Assembly (NCBI RefSeq): GCF_000429625.1 | Contig: NZ_AUCF01000028.1 | Location: 1 to 64,000 of the forward strand | Direction: 5' to 3' | DNA length: 64,000 nucleotides | Origin: Azospirillum halopraeferens DSM 3675 | Lineage (GTDB): Bacteria > Pseudomonadota > Alphaproteobacteria > Azospirillales > Azospirillaceae | Shown: piece by piece, positions 9,701-16,439 of the stretch | Layout: each line of letters starts with the position of its first letter | Position numbering within the stretch: position 1 is the stretch's first letter | Program-made: the position numbers and the translations under genes | Notes under the pieces: generated by a model | Told to the model about the DNA's origin: nothing | Database searches by the model: none | Seen by the model: the letters and a program-made list of their open reading frames with translations, nothing else

Positions 9701-10251
9701 ATGCCCGGCTCCAGGGCCGCGGCGCGGGCGAAGGCGGTCACCGTGCGCGCGGCGTCGCCGGCATCGCGCAACGCGTTGCCACAGTTGTACCACGCCTTGG
9801 TGTAGTCGGGGCGCAGGGCGAGCGCGCCGCGGAAGGCGGCCGCCGCCCGGTCCGGCCGTCCCGCCGCGTGCAGGGCATTCCCCAGGTTGAAGCGGGCCGG
9901 TGCCGAGTCGGGGCGGAGCGCCAGGGCGCGCCGGTGCGCCGCCACGGCGTCGGCGGGGCGTCCGGCCGCGGCCAGCGCGCTGCCCAGATTGTCGTGGTAG
10001 TCGGCGATGTCGCCGGCCTGCGCGATGGCGCGGCCGATGAGTTCGACAGCGGTGGCGGGCTGGCCGGCCTGGATGGCCAGCACACCCAGCAGGTGCAGGG
10101 CATCGGCGTGCCGCGGCTGAAGCGCCAGCACGGCGTCGTAGGCGCGGGCGGCGTCCTGCAAACGGCCGGCCCGGTGGTGCGCCACCGCCTCGGCCAGCCG
10201 TGCCGACACGTCCCGCGCCGCCCCGCCGCCCCCGTTGCGATCCTCCGCCAT
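6628..10251 (-). CDS. TPR/GT-B protein with two FlmG-like modules
   Basis: This minus-strand protein of about 1,207 residues has the same layout as the plus-strand giant, with two modules. TPRs cover about residues 12-330 and GT-B domain 1 about 334-640; a second TPR block is at about 660-880 and GT-B domain 2 runs to the end. Both GT blocks keep LVW(R/N)EQG(V/L)GDEILFASC, VGI(G/A)WRS, DCAAEI and a NLDLV(I/L)(S/T)P motif. I chose ATG 10251 (MAEDRN) because TPR sequence starts just after it and a GGAAG stretch lies close upstream; ATG 10293 is possible. It converges on the plus-strand giant with a 77-bp 3' overlap and diverges from the TPR-methyltransferase gene. By analogy with FlmG it may glycosylate flagellin or another surface protein, but this is inference. 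Confidence 0.78.
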   Translation of the reverse strand: MAEDRNGGGGAARDVSARLAEAVAHHRAGRLQDAARAYDAVLALQPRHADALHLLGVLAIQAGQPATAVELIGRAIAQAGDIADYHDNLGSALAAAGRPADAVAAHRRALALRPDSAPARFNLGNALHAAGRPDRAAAAFRGALALRPDYTKAWYNCGNALRDAGDAARTVTAFARAAALEPGMAEARNNLGDALAAVGRLDESVAQHRAVVHLRPDDATAWYNLGTALQQKAAYEEAEIAYREALRRAPGHVGALNNLGSVLKRLGRPDQAEACHRLALKHRPDFAEALYNLGNALQAQGKLAQAAETYEEALARKPDLATASYNLALLALHHGDLPRGWFGYDRRFAAGEARPDRRIPLPRWRGEPMDGRRLLVWREQGVGDEILFASCYGESAATGGAVVIEADRRLVSLLARSFPAATVRAERCDAAGAEPAEPPDADAQVPAGTLPRHLRGNLARFPARPSWLVPDPARMAAWRERMAAAGPGLKVGIGWRSSLMTQERRGAYTALADWGALFAVPGVEWVNLQYDDCAAEITDAEARFGVRIHRWADLDLKDDFEATAALMANLDLVISPAMSAGELAGALGVPVWRFGAPDWTWLGTGVRPWFPSMRVFAPRPGEGLVAVLSRMATALRSLAGTPRHGTPEPAAAMPPTAADDGQAEAHLTAAMAAHRAGRLADAEAGYHAVLRLRGDHADALHLLGLVYHQAGLHSDALAWLDKALGVEPDFPLAWNHRGLVLQALGDRAAAQEAFARAVAQRPDFADALTHLGLLVQGRGAWDAAERWHRRAIRLQPDNAAAHANLGYVDEQRGRFAAADGHYRRTLALRPDLPDALNNRGTMDRVLERPGDGVRYLERALRVDPGFALAGWNLGLLHLARGDLAQGWDGYDRRFSARQLQKARQIPVPRWTGNRLAGRRLLVWNEQGLGDEILFASCYRDLERAGGPVVLECDRRLVSLFARAFPRATVRAETVDARGGETIDPPDVDVQCPAGSLPRLLRDRPDRFPAAPAFLAPDPERAALWRERVAATGPGLRVGIAWRSQVVTAHRERSYISLGDWAPVLAVPGVQAITLQYGDCAAEIADAEARFGVRIHRWADLDLKDDLEGVAALVANLDLVLTPSMAIGELAGALGVPVWRIGVRDWTWLGTGVRPWFPSMRAFAARPGEELRDVPRRIARLLTAMAGGPTGSGPWRPAPPAAVRPDRG
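8379..8673. repeat. Near-identical GT-domain DNA patch, copy 3 (inverted)
   Basis: On the minus strand this is the third copy of the 295-bp GT-domain patch, somewhat more diverged than copies 1 and 2 are from each other. It is inverted relative to them, so recombination with either would invert 3.7-5.8 kb and create a chimeric gene. Confidence 0.75.
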
Positions 10252-10352
10252 GCTTCCGTCCGCCCCTGCCGCACGCCGATCCGTCGTGCGCATGGCAACA
10301 TGGCCGTGCCATCGCGCGCAAGTGCCGCTACATAGGGACTCCCGCTCCCCCG

Positions 10353-11627
10353 ATGCCGAGGCCAGCGCCCTTGTCCCCACGGCCCACCTCCCTGCGCGCC
10401 TCCCCCGCCGATCGGCTGCTGGCCGCCGCGGGGGCCCTCGTCGCCGCCGGGCGGCCGGCTGAGGCGGAGGCGGCGTACCGGCGCGTGGTGGCGCTGGACC
10501 CCGCCCACGCCCGTGCCCTGAACGATCTTGCCGGCGTGCTCGATGCGCAGGCGCACCATGGCGCCGCCGTGGCTCTCTACCGGCGGGTGCTGGCGCTTCG
10601 GTACGACCACCCGGCGGTGCACTACAATCTGGGATCGGCGCTGCGCCGGGCCGGCCGGCCGGAGGAGGCGGCCGCCCGTCTCCGCCGCGCCCTGGCGCTC
10701 GCCCCCGATTACGCCGACGCCCACAACAACCTGGGCAACCTGCTGCGCGACGCCGACGATCCCGCGGCGGCGGTCGCCGCCTACCGGCGGGCCGTGCGCC
10801 TGAACGCCGGCTCGGCCCCGGCCCACGAGAATCTGGGCAGCACCCTCTATCTCCTGCATGAGCGCGGTGCGGCGGCGGCGGACGCCGCGGCGCGCATCGC
10901 CGCGGACTGGCTCGCGGAGAACCCCGACCAGCCGCTGGCCCGTCACACCGCGGCGGCGCTGACCGGGGCCGGCGGCGAGGCGCGCGCCCCCGACGGCTAT
11001 GTGCGGGTGCTGTTCGACCGCTTCGCCGGGGAGTTCGAGGACCGGCTGGCCGAACTGGACTACCGTGCCCCGGCCCTGCTGGCGGCCGCGGTGGCGGAGC
11101 GGACGGGAGGCGACGGCGACGGCGGGTGGACCGTGCTGGACGCCGGCTGCGGCACCGGCCTGTGCGCACCCTTCCTGCGTCCCCTGGCGCGCCGGCTGGA
11201 AGGGGTCGACCTGTCGCCGGGCATGCTGGAGCACGCCCGCGCCCGCGGCCTCTACGACGCCCTGACGGAGGCCGAACTGGAGGCGTTCCTGGCCGGCCGG
11301 CCGGCCGCCTTCGACCTGATCGTTGCGGCGGACGTGCTGTGCTACTTCGGCCCCCTGGACACGGTGCTGGCCCGCGCCGCGGCGGCCCTGATGCCCGGTG
11401 GTCTGCTGGCCTTCACGGTGGAGCGTCTGGCCGACGGTGCGGCGGCGGGGGACGGCCCCGGTCACCGCCTCAACCCGAATGGCCGCTATGCCCACGCCGA
11501 GGCCCATGTGGACGGCGCGCTGGCGGCGGCCCGCCTGGTCGACCCTCGCATGACTCGTGCCGTCCTGCGTCATGAAGGCGGCCACCCCGTCGAGGGGCTG
11601 GTGGTTACCGCCCGCCGCCGGACCTGA
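10353..11627 (+). CDS. TPR-containing SAM-dependent methyltransferase
   Basis: This protein of 424 residues has TPR repeats at about residues 10-180 (AEAEAAYRRVVALDPAHARA, then three more) and a class I methyltransferase domain at about 215-424. Motif I, VLDAGCGTGLCAPFLRP, starts near residue 260; the acidic strand GVDLSPGML follows, then DLIVAADVLCYFG and the LLAFTVERL strand. The layout matches predicted TPR-methyltransferases (COG4976 type). ATG 10353 is chosen because it is the first ATG before the TPRs and avoids deep overlap with the divergent gene starting at 10251, leaving about 100 bp for two promoters. The substrate is not evident. Next to flagellin and TPR-glycosyltransferase genes, methylation of flagellin or of an attached sugar is a reasonable guess. 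Confidence 0.8.
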   Translation: MPRPAPLSPRPTSLRASPADRLLAAAGALVAAGRPAEAEAAYRRVVALDPAHARALNDLAGVLDAQAHHGAAVALYRRVLALRYDHPAVHYNLGSALRRAGRPEEAAARLRRALALAPDYADAHNNLGNLLRDADDPAAAVAAYRRAVRLNAGSAPAHENLGSTLYLLHERGAAAADAAARIAADWLAENPDQPLARHTAAALTGAGGEARAPDGYVRVLFDRFAGEFEDRLAELDYRAPALLAAAVAERTGGDGDGGWTVLDAGCGTGLCAPFLRPLARRLEGVDLSPGMLEHARARGLYDALTEAELEAFLAGRPAAFDLIVAADVLCYFGPLDTVLARAAAALMPGGLLAFTVERLADGAAAGDGPGHRLNPNGRYAHAEAHVDGALAAARLVDPRMTRAVLRHEGGHPVEGLVVTARRRT

Positions 11628-11866
11628 GGAAGCACCGGAAAACACCGACGATCAGAATACCGACACTTCTTTTATGCCTATTACGAAAGAAGCGATAATC
11701 GGAATCGCTGCGTCGTGAATCGCGGGCAAGCACTCGTGCGCCAATTCGGGCCGTCTGCTGAATCCGGGTGAATCAACGCGTGCTCTGCAATCGTGAACAA
11801 AACCTTTACGGAGCCGTGGATTCGCGGTAAACTGGCCTTTGATTGCTCCAGACCGGACCGACGGAT

Positions 11867-12445
11867 ATGTACGTGGCCAATGCCGCATACGCCGTGCCTT
11901 CGGCAGCGGCCTTCCCGGCGGCTCGCGGCGGCTTCCCCGTCGGCGAACGCCCGGACGGCCGCGTCCTTCCCAAGGACGGCGCTTCGGAGCCTCAGCGCAC
12001 CACCGGCGTGCCGGGCGCGGAGGAGGAACCGATCGTCGGCCGGTATCCGGTCATCGCCTTCTCCTTCAACGCCGACGCATCCAAGCTCGTCCTTCTCTAT
12101 CGTGACCCGGCCACCGGCGATACGCTGTCGCAGATTCCCTCCGAGGTTGCGCTGAAGCAGTACGAAGAGGCGCAGCGCAAGGAGCGGGATGCCCGCAATC
12201 CCAATCTGCGCCTGGTGGTCGGCGGCCCCGAACAGGGTTCCGGCGAACCCGGCCGACCGTCCGGGCGCCGCACGGAATCCGGTGTGTCCACAAGCCCGAC
12301 TGCCGCAGGTGCGCCCCCTCCGGGTACGGGCGGAGCGACGGCCGCCCCGTCGCCCGCTGTGGCGACCTCGCCCGTCCCCGGCGCGACGTCGTCCCCGGTG
12401 TCCTCACCGGGCGGGAATGGCGGCCGTGTGGATCTGGTGATCTGA
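11867..12445 (+). CDS. FlaG-like flagellar accessory protein (tentative)
   Basis: This 192-residue protein has no recognised domain over most of its length. Residues about 50-105 contain VIAFSFNADASKLVLLYRDP followed by ATGDTLSQIPSEVALKQYEE. This resembles the FlaG core, where a strand is followed by a D(P)xTGExIRQIPxE motif and a short helix. The C-terminal half is Gly/Pro/Ser/Thr-rich and probably disordered. ATG 11867 (MYVANAAY) is preferred over ATG 11843 since it leaves a compact N-terminus; neither has a strong Shine-Dalgarno. Only 16 nt separate it from the next small gene. FlaG influences filament length or flagellin assembly in other bacteria. The motif match and the flagellin neighbourhood support this reading, but the protein could be another motility factor. 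Confidence 0.5.
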   Translation: MYVANAAYAVPSAAAFPAARGGFPVGERPDGRVLPKDGASEPQRTTGVPGAEEEPIVGRYPVIAFSFNADASKLVLLYRDPATGDTLSQIPSEVALKQYEEAQRKERDARNPNLRLVVGGPEQGSGEPGRPSGRRTESGVSTSPTAAGAPPPGTGGATAAPSPAVATSPVPGATSSPVSSPGGNGGRVDLVI

Positions 12446-12461
12446 ACGGAGTTTCCGTCCC

Positions 12462-12692
12462 ATGTCCGTCGATCCCGCCGCCTCATCCGTCACCGGTGCC
12501 GCCGTGGCCATGCGTCAGGCGTTCGGGCAGATGAATTTCGGCATCACCGCCCTGAACCAGACGGCGCGCCAGCAGCAGGACGCGGTAACCGCTCTGCTCG
12601 GCGGTTCCACCGATGCGGGGGCTACGGGAGGACCGGCGTCCGACGGCACGGTGACCGAGACCCGCGGCCGGAACCTCAACATCGTGGTTTGA
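12462..12692 (+). CDS. Small putative motility protein (YjfB-like)
   Basis: A 76-residue protein with an N-terminal helix-forming region (AAVAMRQAFGQM, then ALNQTARQQQDAVTALL) and a Gly/Thr-rich tail ending in RNLNIVV. Size and the Met/Gln-rich helix resemble the small YjfB-type putative motility proteins, but the match is by eye and weak. It lies 16 nt after the FlaG-like gene in the same orientation, probably in one transcript. A 12-bp stem-loop follows the stop. Function unknown. Confidence 0.45.
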   Translation: MSVDPAASSVTGAAVAMRQAFGQMNFGITALNQTARQQQDAVTALLGGSTDAGATGGPASDGTVTETRGRNLNIVV

Positions 12693-12725
12693 TACCGGCG
12701 GCTTCCGGAGGATGCCGCCGGTATC
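12691..12725. terminator. Bidirectional stem-loop between convergent genes
   Basis: A perfect 12-bp inverted repeat (12691-12702 with 12714-12725) has an 11-nt loop. It begins at the stop codon of the small motility gene and lies 19 nt beyond the 3' end of the convergent anti-sigma gene. No U-tract follows on either strand. Confidence 0.6.
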
Positions 12726-12743
12726 GCCGTGTCCACGGGGCCG

Positions 12744-13715
12744 TCAGCTATCCTTTGGCTTCAGCGTGTCGCTCACCGGCTGGACCGGGTTCTGCTCCTG
12801 GTGCTGCATCTGCGGCTGGGGCTGTTCGGCGGGCTGCTGCACCGGCTGCTGCGCCTGCGGCTGCGGGGCGGGCTGGCGCGGCTTGCGGCCGGCCTTGACG
12901 TCCTCGTACACGGCCTTGGTGATGCCCAGCAGCTCGTCCTTCGACAGCCGGCCGATCAGCGCATAGGCCAAGCCGCCTTCCACCCAGTAGAAGGTGGCGA
13001 CGTCGCCGTTCTGGGCGAAGCTGAACGACGCCTCCTGCCCCGCCGGCGGCTGGCCGACGAACAGGGTGATCCGCTTGCTCTGGTCGTTGCGGTACATGTA
13101 CTGGGCGCCCGGCCCGGTCTCGGTGGGCAGGGAGCGGCCGCCGATCAGGCGGTATCCGGCACCGGACAGGTCGGGCCCGAAGATGGAGCGGCCGACGCGG
13201 TGGGACAGCCAACTGTCCAGCGCCCCCTGATCCTCGGCCCCCATCTCCACCTGGAACCGCTCGTCGGCGGTGTAGAACCGATGGGCCTTGGCGGCCTCGG
13301 CGGCGAAGGTCTGCAGGGTCGGCCGGTCGGGCGCCGGTGCGGGTGCCTTTGCGACCTCCACCGGGACCATGGCGCCGTGACCCAGATAACCGCCGGCGGC
13401 GCCGACCACCAGCAGCATGACCGCAGCGGCGACGCGGACCAAGGGGCGGGCGTGCCAGGTCGGAACATTGTCGTTGCCGGCGAAGCGACCTTTGAGCTGC
13501 TGGGTCAGGTCGTTGACGCCGCGCGGCGGTTCTTCGCGCAGGACGCTGTCGAACATCTCGTGCAGCAGGGCCGCCTGGGCGCGGTAGTCCTCCACCCGGC
13601 GGGCCGCCTCGGCGTCCTCGGCCAGCCACCGTTCGACCGCCAGGCGCCGGTCGCCGTCCAGGCGTCCGTCCACGTAGGCGTGCAGTTCCTCGTCCTTCAC
13701 CCTGTGCGCGTCCAT
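12744..13715 (-). CDS. Transmembrane anti-sigma factor
   Basis: This is a protein of about 323 residues. The N-terminal cytoplasmic region (about 1-85) has the anti-sigma fold signature VKDEELHAYVDGRLDGDRR, then VERWLAEDAEAARRV. A single membrane helix, VRVAAAVMLLVVGAAGGYLG, follows at about residues 92-112. The periplasmic part holds a globular domain up to about residue 280 and a Pro/Gln-rich tail. The HxxxCxxC zinc motif of ZAS-type anti-sigma factors is missing. The gene directly follows the ECF sigma gene with a TGATG junction (start ATG 13715-13713; GTG 13718 possible). In this family the protein holds the sigma factor at the membrane until a stress signal releases it. The signal is unknown here. 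Confidence 0.8.
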   Translation of the reverse strand: MDAHRVKDEELHAYVDGRLDGDRRLAVERWLAEDAEAARRVEDYRAQAALLHEMFDSVLREEPPRGVNDLTQQLKGRFAGNDNVPTWHARPLVRVAAAVMLLVVGAAGGYLGHGAMVPVEVAKAPAPAPDRPTLQTFAAEAAKAHRFYTADERFQVEMGAEDQGALDSWLSHRVGRSIFGPDLSGAGYRLIGGRSLPTETGPGAQYMYRNDQSKRITLFVGQPPAGQEASFSFAQNGDVATFYWVEGGLAYALIGRLSKDELLGITKAVYEDVKAGRKPRQPAPQPQAQQPVQQPAEQPQPQMQHQEQNPVQPVSDTLKPKDS

Positions 13716-14224
13716 CACTTCACCCTTCGCAGGGCCACCGATCCGTCGTTGGCCAGCTTCGCCCGTACGGCGTCACGCGCCCGTGACAGGCGCGACATCA
13801 CCGTGCCGATGGGGACGCCGAGCGTTGCGGCGACCTCCTCGTATTTCAGGCCTTCCAGCGCCACCAGCAGCAGAACCTGCCGCTGTTCGTCGGGCAGTTG
13901 GTCGAGGGCACGCATCATATCGCGCACCTCGACCCGTTCCTCCTGCCGGGCCGGGGTGACCAGGCGGGACTCGACGGCCTCGACCGGCACCTCGTCCGGC
14001 CGGGCGGCGCGGGCGCGGACCTGATTGACATGGACGTTGTGCAGGATGGTGAACAGCCACGCCCGCAGGTTCGTCCCCGCCTTGAAGGTGTCCGCCCGTG
14101 CCACGGCACGGGTCAACGCCTCCTGCACCAGGTCCTCGGCGTCCGTACGATTGCGCAGCAAGGCACGCGCGTAGCGGCGGAGCGACGCGATGTGGACTTC
14201 CAGCTCGACCCCGAATTTGCTCAA
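13715..14224 (-). CDS. ECF RNA polymerase sigma factor
   Basis: A 169-residue sigma-70 family protein of the extracytoplasmic-function type. Region 2 (about residues 10-75) includes YARALLRNRTDAEDLVQEAL and AWLFTILHNVHVNQVRAR. Region 4 (about 110-160) contains LPDEQRQVLLLVALEGLKYE, then EVAATLGVPIGTVMSRLSRAR with the helix-turn-helix. Regions 1 and 3 are absent as expected. It is co-translated with the anti-sigma gene, the usual arrangement for membrane-signal ECF systems. A GGAAT-N16-CGTT element upstream suggests self-activation. Its regulon is not known. Confidence 0.9.
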   Translation of the reverse strand: MSKFGVELEVHIASLRRYARALLRNRTDAEDLVQEALTRAVARADTFKAGTNLRAWLFTILHNVHVNQVRARAARPDEVPVEAVESRLVTPARQEERVEVRDMMRALDQLPDEQRQVLLLVALEGLKYEEVAATLGVPIGTVMSRLSRARDAVRAKLANDGSVALRRVK

Positions 14225-14355
14225 CCGCGCACCCGATCGGTTCAGGCGATCCGCCGCCGAAGCGGACGGCTCACCCGCAGGTAGGAAGACGCGGCGTTCG
14301 TTCCGGGTTGCCGGAGATCCCGTACCGTCGGCCGGGAACCGGTGTCACCCCGACG

Positions 14356-14380
14356 AACGCGCGTCATCCACGTTTATTCC
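14356..14380 (-). promoter_or_regulatory. Candidate ECF-type autoregulatory promoter
   Basis: On the minus strand GGAAT (14380-14376) and CGTT (14359-14356) are separated by 16 nt, which fits the GGAAC-N16-CGTT form common to ECF-dependent promoters. It lies about 130 nt upstream of the sigma gene start. Inferred from pattern only. Confidence 0.4.
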
Positions 14381-14500
14381 AGACCTTGGTGCCCGTGCAG
14401 CAAAATTTCGGCGAAATCGTGGTGCGGCGGGTTGGCATACCGAAAATTGCCTCATCTCGCCGCAAAAGGGGGGCGCCGATGGGGGCGCCCCCGGAGGTGC

Positions 14501-15673
14501 TCAGTCTTGCGCGGTCTCGTCGCCCGGCTCCATGGGCGTGATGCGCCAGACCGCGCCGTTCTCCTGGTCGATGGCCACGTACACGGCACCATCCGGCCCC
14601 TCGGCCACGTCGCGGATGCGCGCGCTGAGGGGAATGCGCTCCGCCTCGCTCGGGGTGTCGCCGTCGAAGGTCAGCCGCACCACCGTGTTGCCGCTCAACC
14701 CGCCGATCAGGGCGCTGCCCTGCCATTCGGGGAAGCGGTCGCCCCGGTAGAAGGCCATGCCCGATGGCGAGATCACCGGCGTCCAGATCAGGGCCGACTG
14801 CGCGAACTCCGGCCGGGTGGACGGATCGGCGATCGCGCGCCCGTCGTAGTGGCGGCCGGAACTGACGATCGGCCAGCCGAAGTTCTGACCGGCTTCGGGC
14901 TTGTTCAACTCGTCACCCCCCATTGGCCCCATCTCGGCCACCCAGAGCGCGCCGGTTTCGGGATGGATGCCGGCCGACTGGATGTTGCGGTGCCCGTACG
15001 ACCAGATGGCGTCGTGGGCGTCCGCATCGCCGACAAAGGGATTGTCCTCGGGAATCGAGCCGTCGCGGGCGAGGCGTACGATGGCGCCCAGCGTGTTGGT
15101 GCGGTCCTGGGCGGGATCGAACAGGAAGCGTTCGGCCAGCGTCAGGTACAGGTGCCCGTCGTCGGTGAAGACGATGCGGTTGCCGAAGTGCTTGGTTCCT
15201 TCCACCTTCTCCTGGCGGAAGATGACCTCGAAGTTCTCGATGCGGTCATCGGCCAGTGTGCCGCGGCCCAGCGTCGTGCCCGCGGTGCCGCCCTCGCCCT
15301 GTTCGGCGTAGGACAGGTAGACGTACCGGTTCTCGTCGAAGTCGGGGGCGATGGCAACGTCCAGCAGGCCGCCCTGGTCTTGGGCGAACACCTCGGGCGT
15401 GCCCTCCAGCGGGTCGGACAGCCCGCCGTCGCCATCCAGGATGCGCAGCCGGCCCGGCCGCTCCGTCACCAGCGCCCGGCCGTCGGGCAGGAAGGCAATG
15501 GCCCACGGGTGCTCCAACCCGTCGGCGAAGACCTCCACCTGAATGGGGCCGGCCATGGTCTCGATGCTGTCGGCTCCGTCGGGCAGGCCGGACGTATCCT
15601 GCGCGCCCGCCGGGGCGGCGAGGGCAAAGGCGGCCAGAACGGCGGCGACGGATGCGGTGCGTTTGCAGCGCAT
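14501..15673 (-). CDS. Periplasmic PQQ-dependent aldose sugar dehydrogenase (YliI/Asd type)
   Basis: A 390-residue secreted protein. The signal peptide covers residues 1-24 (MRCKRTASVAAVLAAFALAA, then PAGA before QD). The rest is the six-bladed propeller of the soluble glucose/sorbosone dehydrogenase family: LEHPWAIAFLPDGRALVTER near the start, GGLLDVAIAPDF, GTKHFGNRIVFTDDGHLYLT, a SYGHRNIQSAGIHP blade, LWVAEMGPMGGDELN and FGWP. Family members oxidise aldoses in the periplasm with PQQ as cofactor. ATG 15673 is chosen because AGGAGG lies six bases upstream and a clean signal peptide follows. PQQ biosynthesis genes are not in the window. It is monocistronic, followed by a gap before the sigma operon promoter region. 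Confidence 0.87.
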   Translation of the reverse strand: MRCKRTASVAAVLAAFALAAPAGAQDTSGLPDGADSIETMAGPIQVEVFADGLEHPWAIAFLPDGRALVTERPGRLRILDGDGGLSDPLEGTPEVFAQDQGGLLDVAIAPDFDENRYVYLSYAEQGEGGTAGTTLGRGTLADDRIENFEVIFRQEKVEGTKHFGNRIVFTDDGHLYLTLAERFLFDPAQDRTNTLGAIVRLARDGSIPEDNPFVGDADAHDAIWSYGHRNIQSAGIHPETGALWVAEMGPMGGDELNKPEAGQNFGWPIVSSGRHYDGRAIADPSTRPEFAQSALIWTPVISPSGMAFYRGDRFPEWQGSALIGGLSGNTVVRLTFDGDTPSEAERIPLSARIRDVAEGPDGAVYVAIDQENGAVWRITPMEPGDETAQD

Positions 15674-16439
15674 GGCGGTCCTCCTTGGCAGGGCCGGACG
15701 CCGGTCAGGCGAAGCCGGCCGGGTTGGGGTGTGGACGGATGCGTTCCGACCAACAGGACCGCGCAGGATGCGTTGCGAAGGGAATGCGAAGCGGGCCGGG
15801 GGCACCGGCACCGGCATTATCCCTGCTCGCCGCCGCGGGCACGGGATGTCGAGGTGCTCCTCCGCCTTGGCCGTGTCGAAACAGGGGCACCGGCGGCGGC
15901 CGGGTCCGTACCTCGGGTGTTCGACGAGGTCTTCGTCGATCTTCGGGACGACGAGGATGGGGCCGGTGGGGGCGTTCCATGACGATGCGCGGCGCCATGT
16001 CGGGCGCCCACATCAAGACACCGGGCAGGCGGACCGTCGGTACCGGCACACTGACGCGCGACGCGACATGGCCACGGCCTTCGTCATCGACGAGGCGTAC
16101 CTTCGCCTGCCCGGCCGGGCATGGCCGATCCTGAGCCTCACCCGGGTCCATCCGGAGGGCGACGACGACACCCGGGCGCGATCGGTCGCGCGAAACGCCT
16201 GATGGTCAGAAGATGGTCAGAATGTGCGGCACACGCCTGGCGGTCGAGGTCGGCGGTCGTAGTGCCATCCCGGGAGGTCACGACGCGGAGTTGACCGGCC
16301 TCTCCGGTTTGTGAGAGCGGCGCCGTCCCGGTGAAGGCTTTGCGCTGCCGACAGCGGCGCGGCGACGGAACCGGTTGTGCCCCTCTCTCTCCCCCGCCCG
16401 GAGGCGGGGGAGAGAGACGTCAGCGCGGAACGGGAAACC
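15674..16439. other. 766-bp intergenic region without a convincing gene
   Basis: Between the sugar dehydrogenase start and the prpE stop I find no reading frame with recognisable protein features; the short open frames are of the kind expected from high GC. One starting at 16068 (44 codons) has no ribosome site. The stretch holds a tandem 11-bp duplication of GATGGTCAGAA (16202-16212 and 16213-16223) and a long hairpin at 16384-16417. The left end should carry the sugar dehydrogenase promoter. Confidence 0.6.
16384..16417. terminator. 15-bp stem-loop downstream of prpE
   Basis: A perfect 15-bp stem (16384-16398 with 16403-16417) made of CT/GA-rich and GC sequence closes a 4-nt CGGA loop. It starts about 23 nt beyond the prpE stop on the minus strand. 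No U-tract follows, so it may be a 3' end stabiliser or a Rho-independent terminator of weak type. Confidence 0.55.

Noticed and set aside
804..10251. Regularly spaced repeats that might suggest a CRISPR or satellite array
   Set aside because: The period follows the 34-residue TPR (102 bp) and is explained by the protein repeat; no identical spacer/repeat structure.
6571..10335. Open frame of 1,254 codons on the plus strand over the double-module TPR-GT gene
   Set aside because: Same reason: repetitive Gly/Arg/Gln/Pro composition mirroring the TPR repeats on the coding strand; no family features.
11833..11847. Sigma-54-like TGGCC...TTGCT upstream of the FlaG-like gene
   Set aside because: The spacing between GG and GC is 9 instead of the required 10, so it is unlikely to be a working -24/-12 promoter.
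16068..16202. Short open frame of 44 codons in the prpE-downstream gap
   Set aside because: No ribosome site, no recognisable protein features and overlapping open frames of equal quality.
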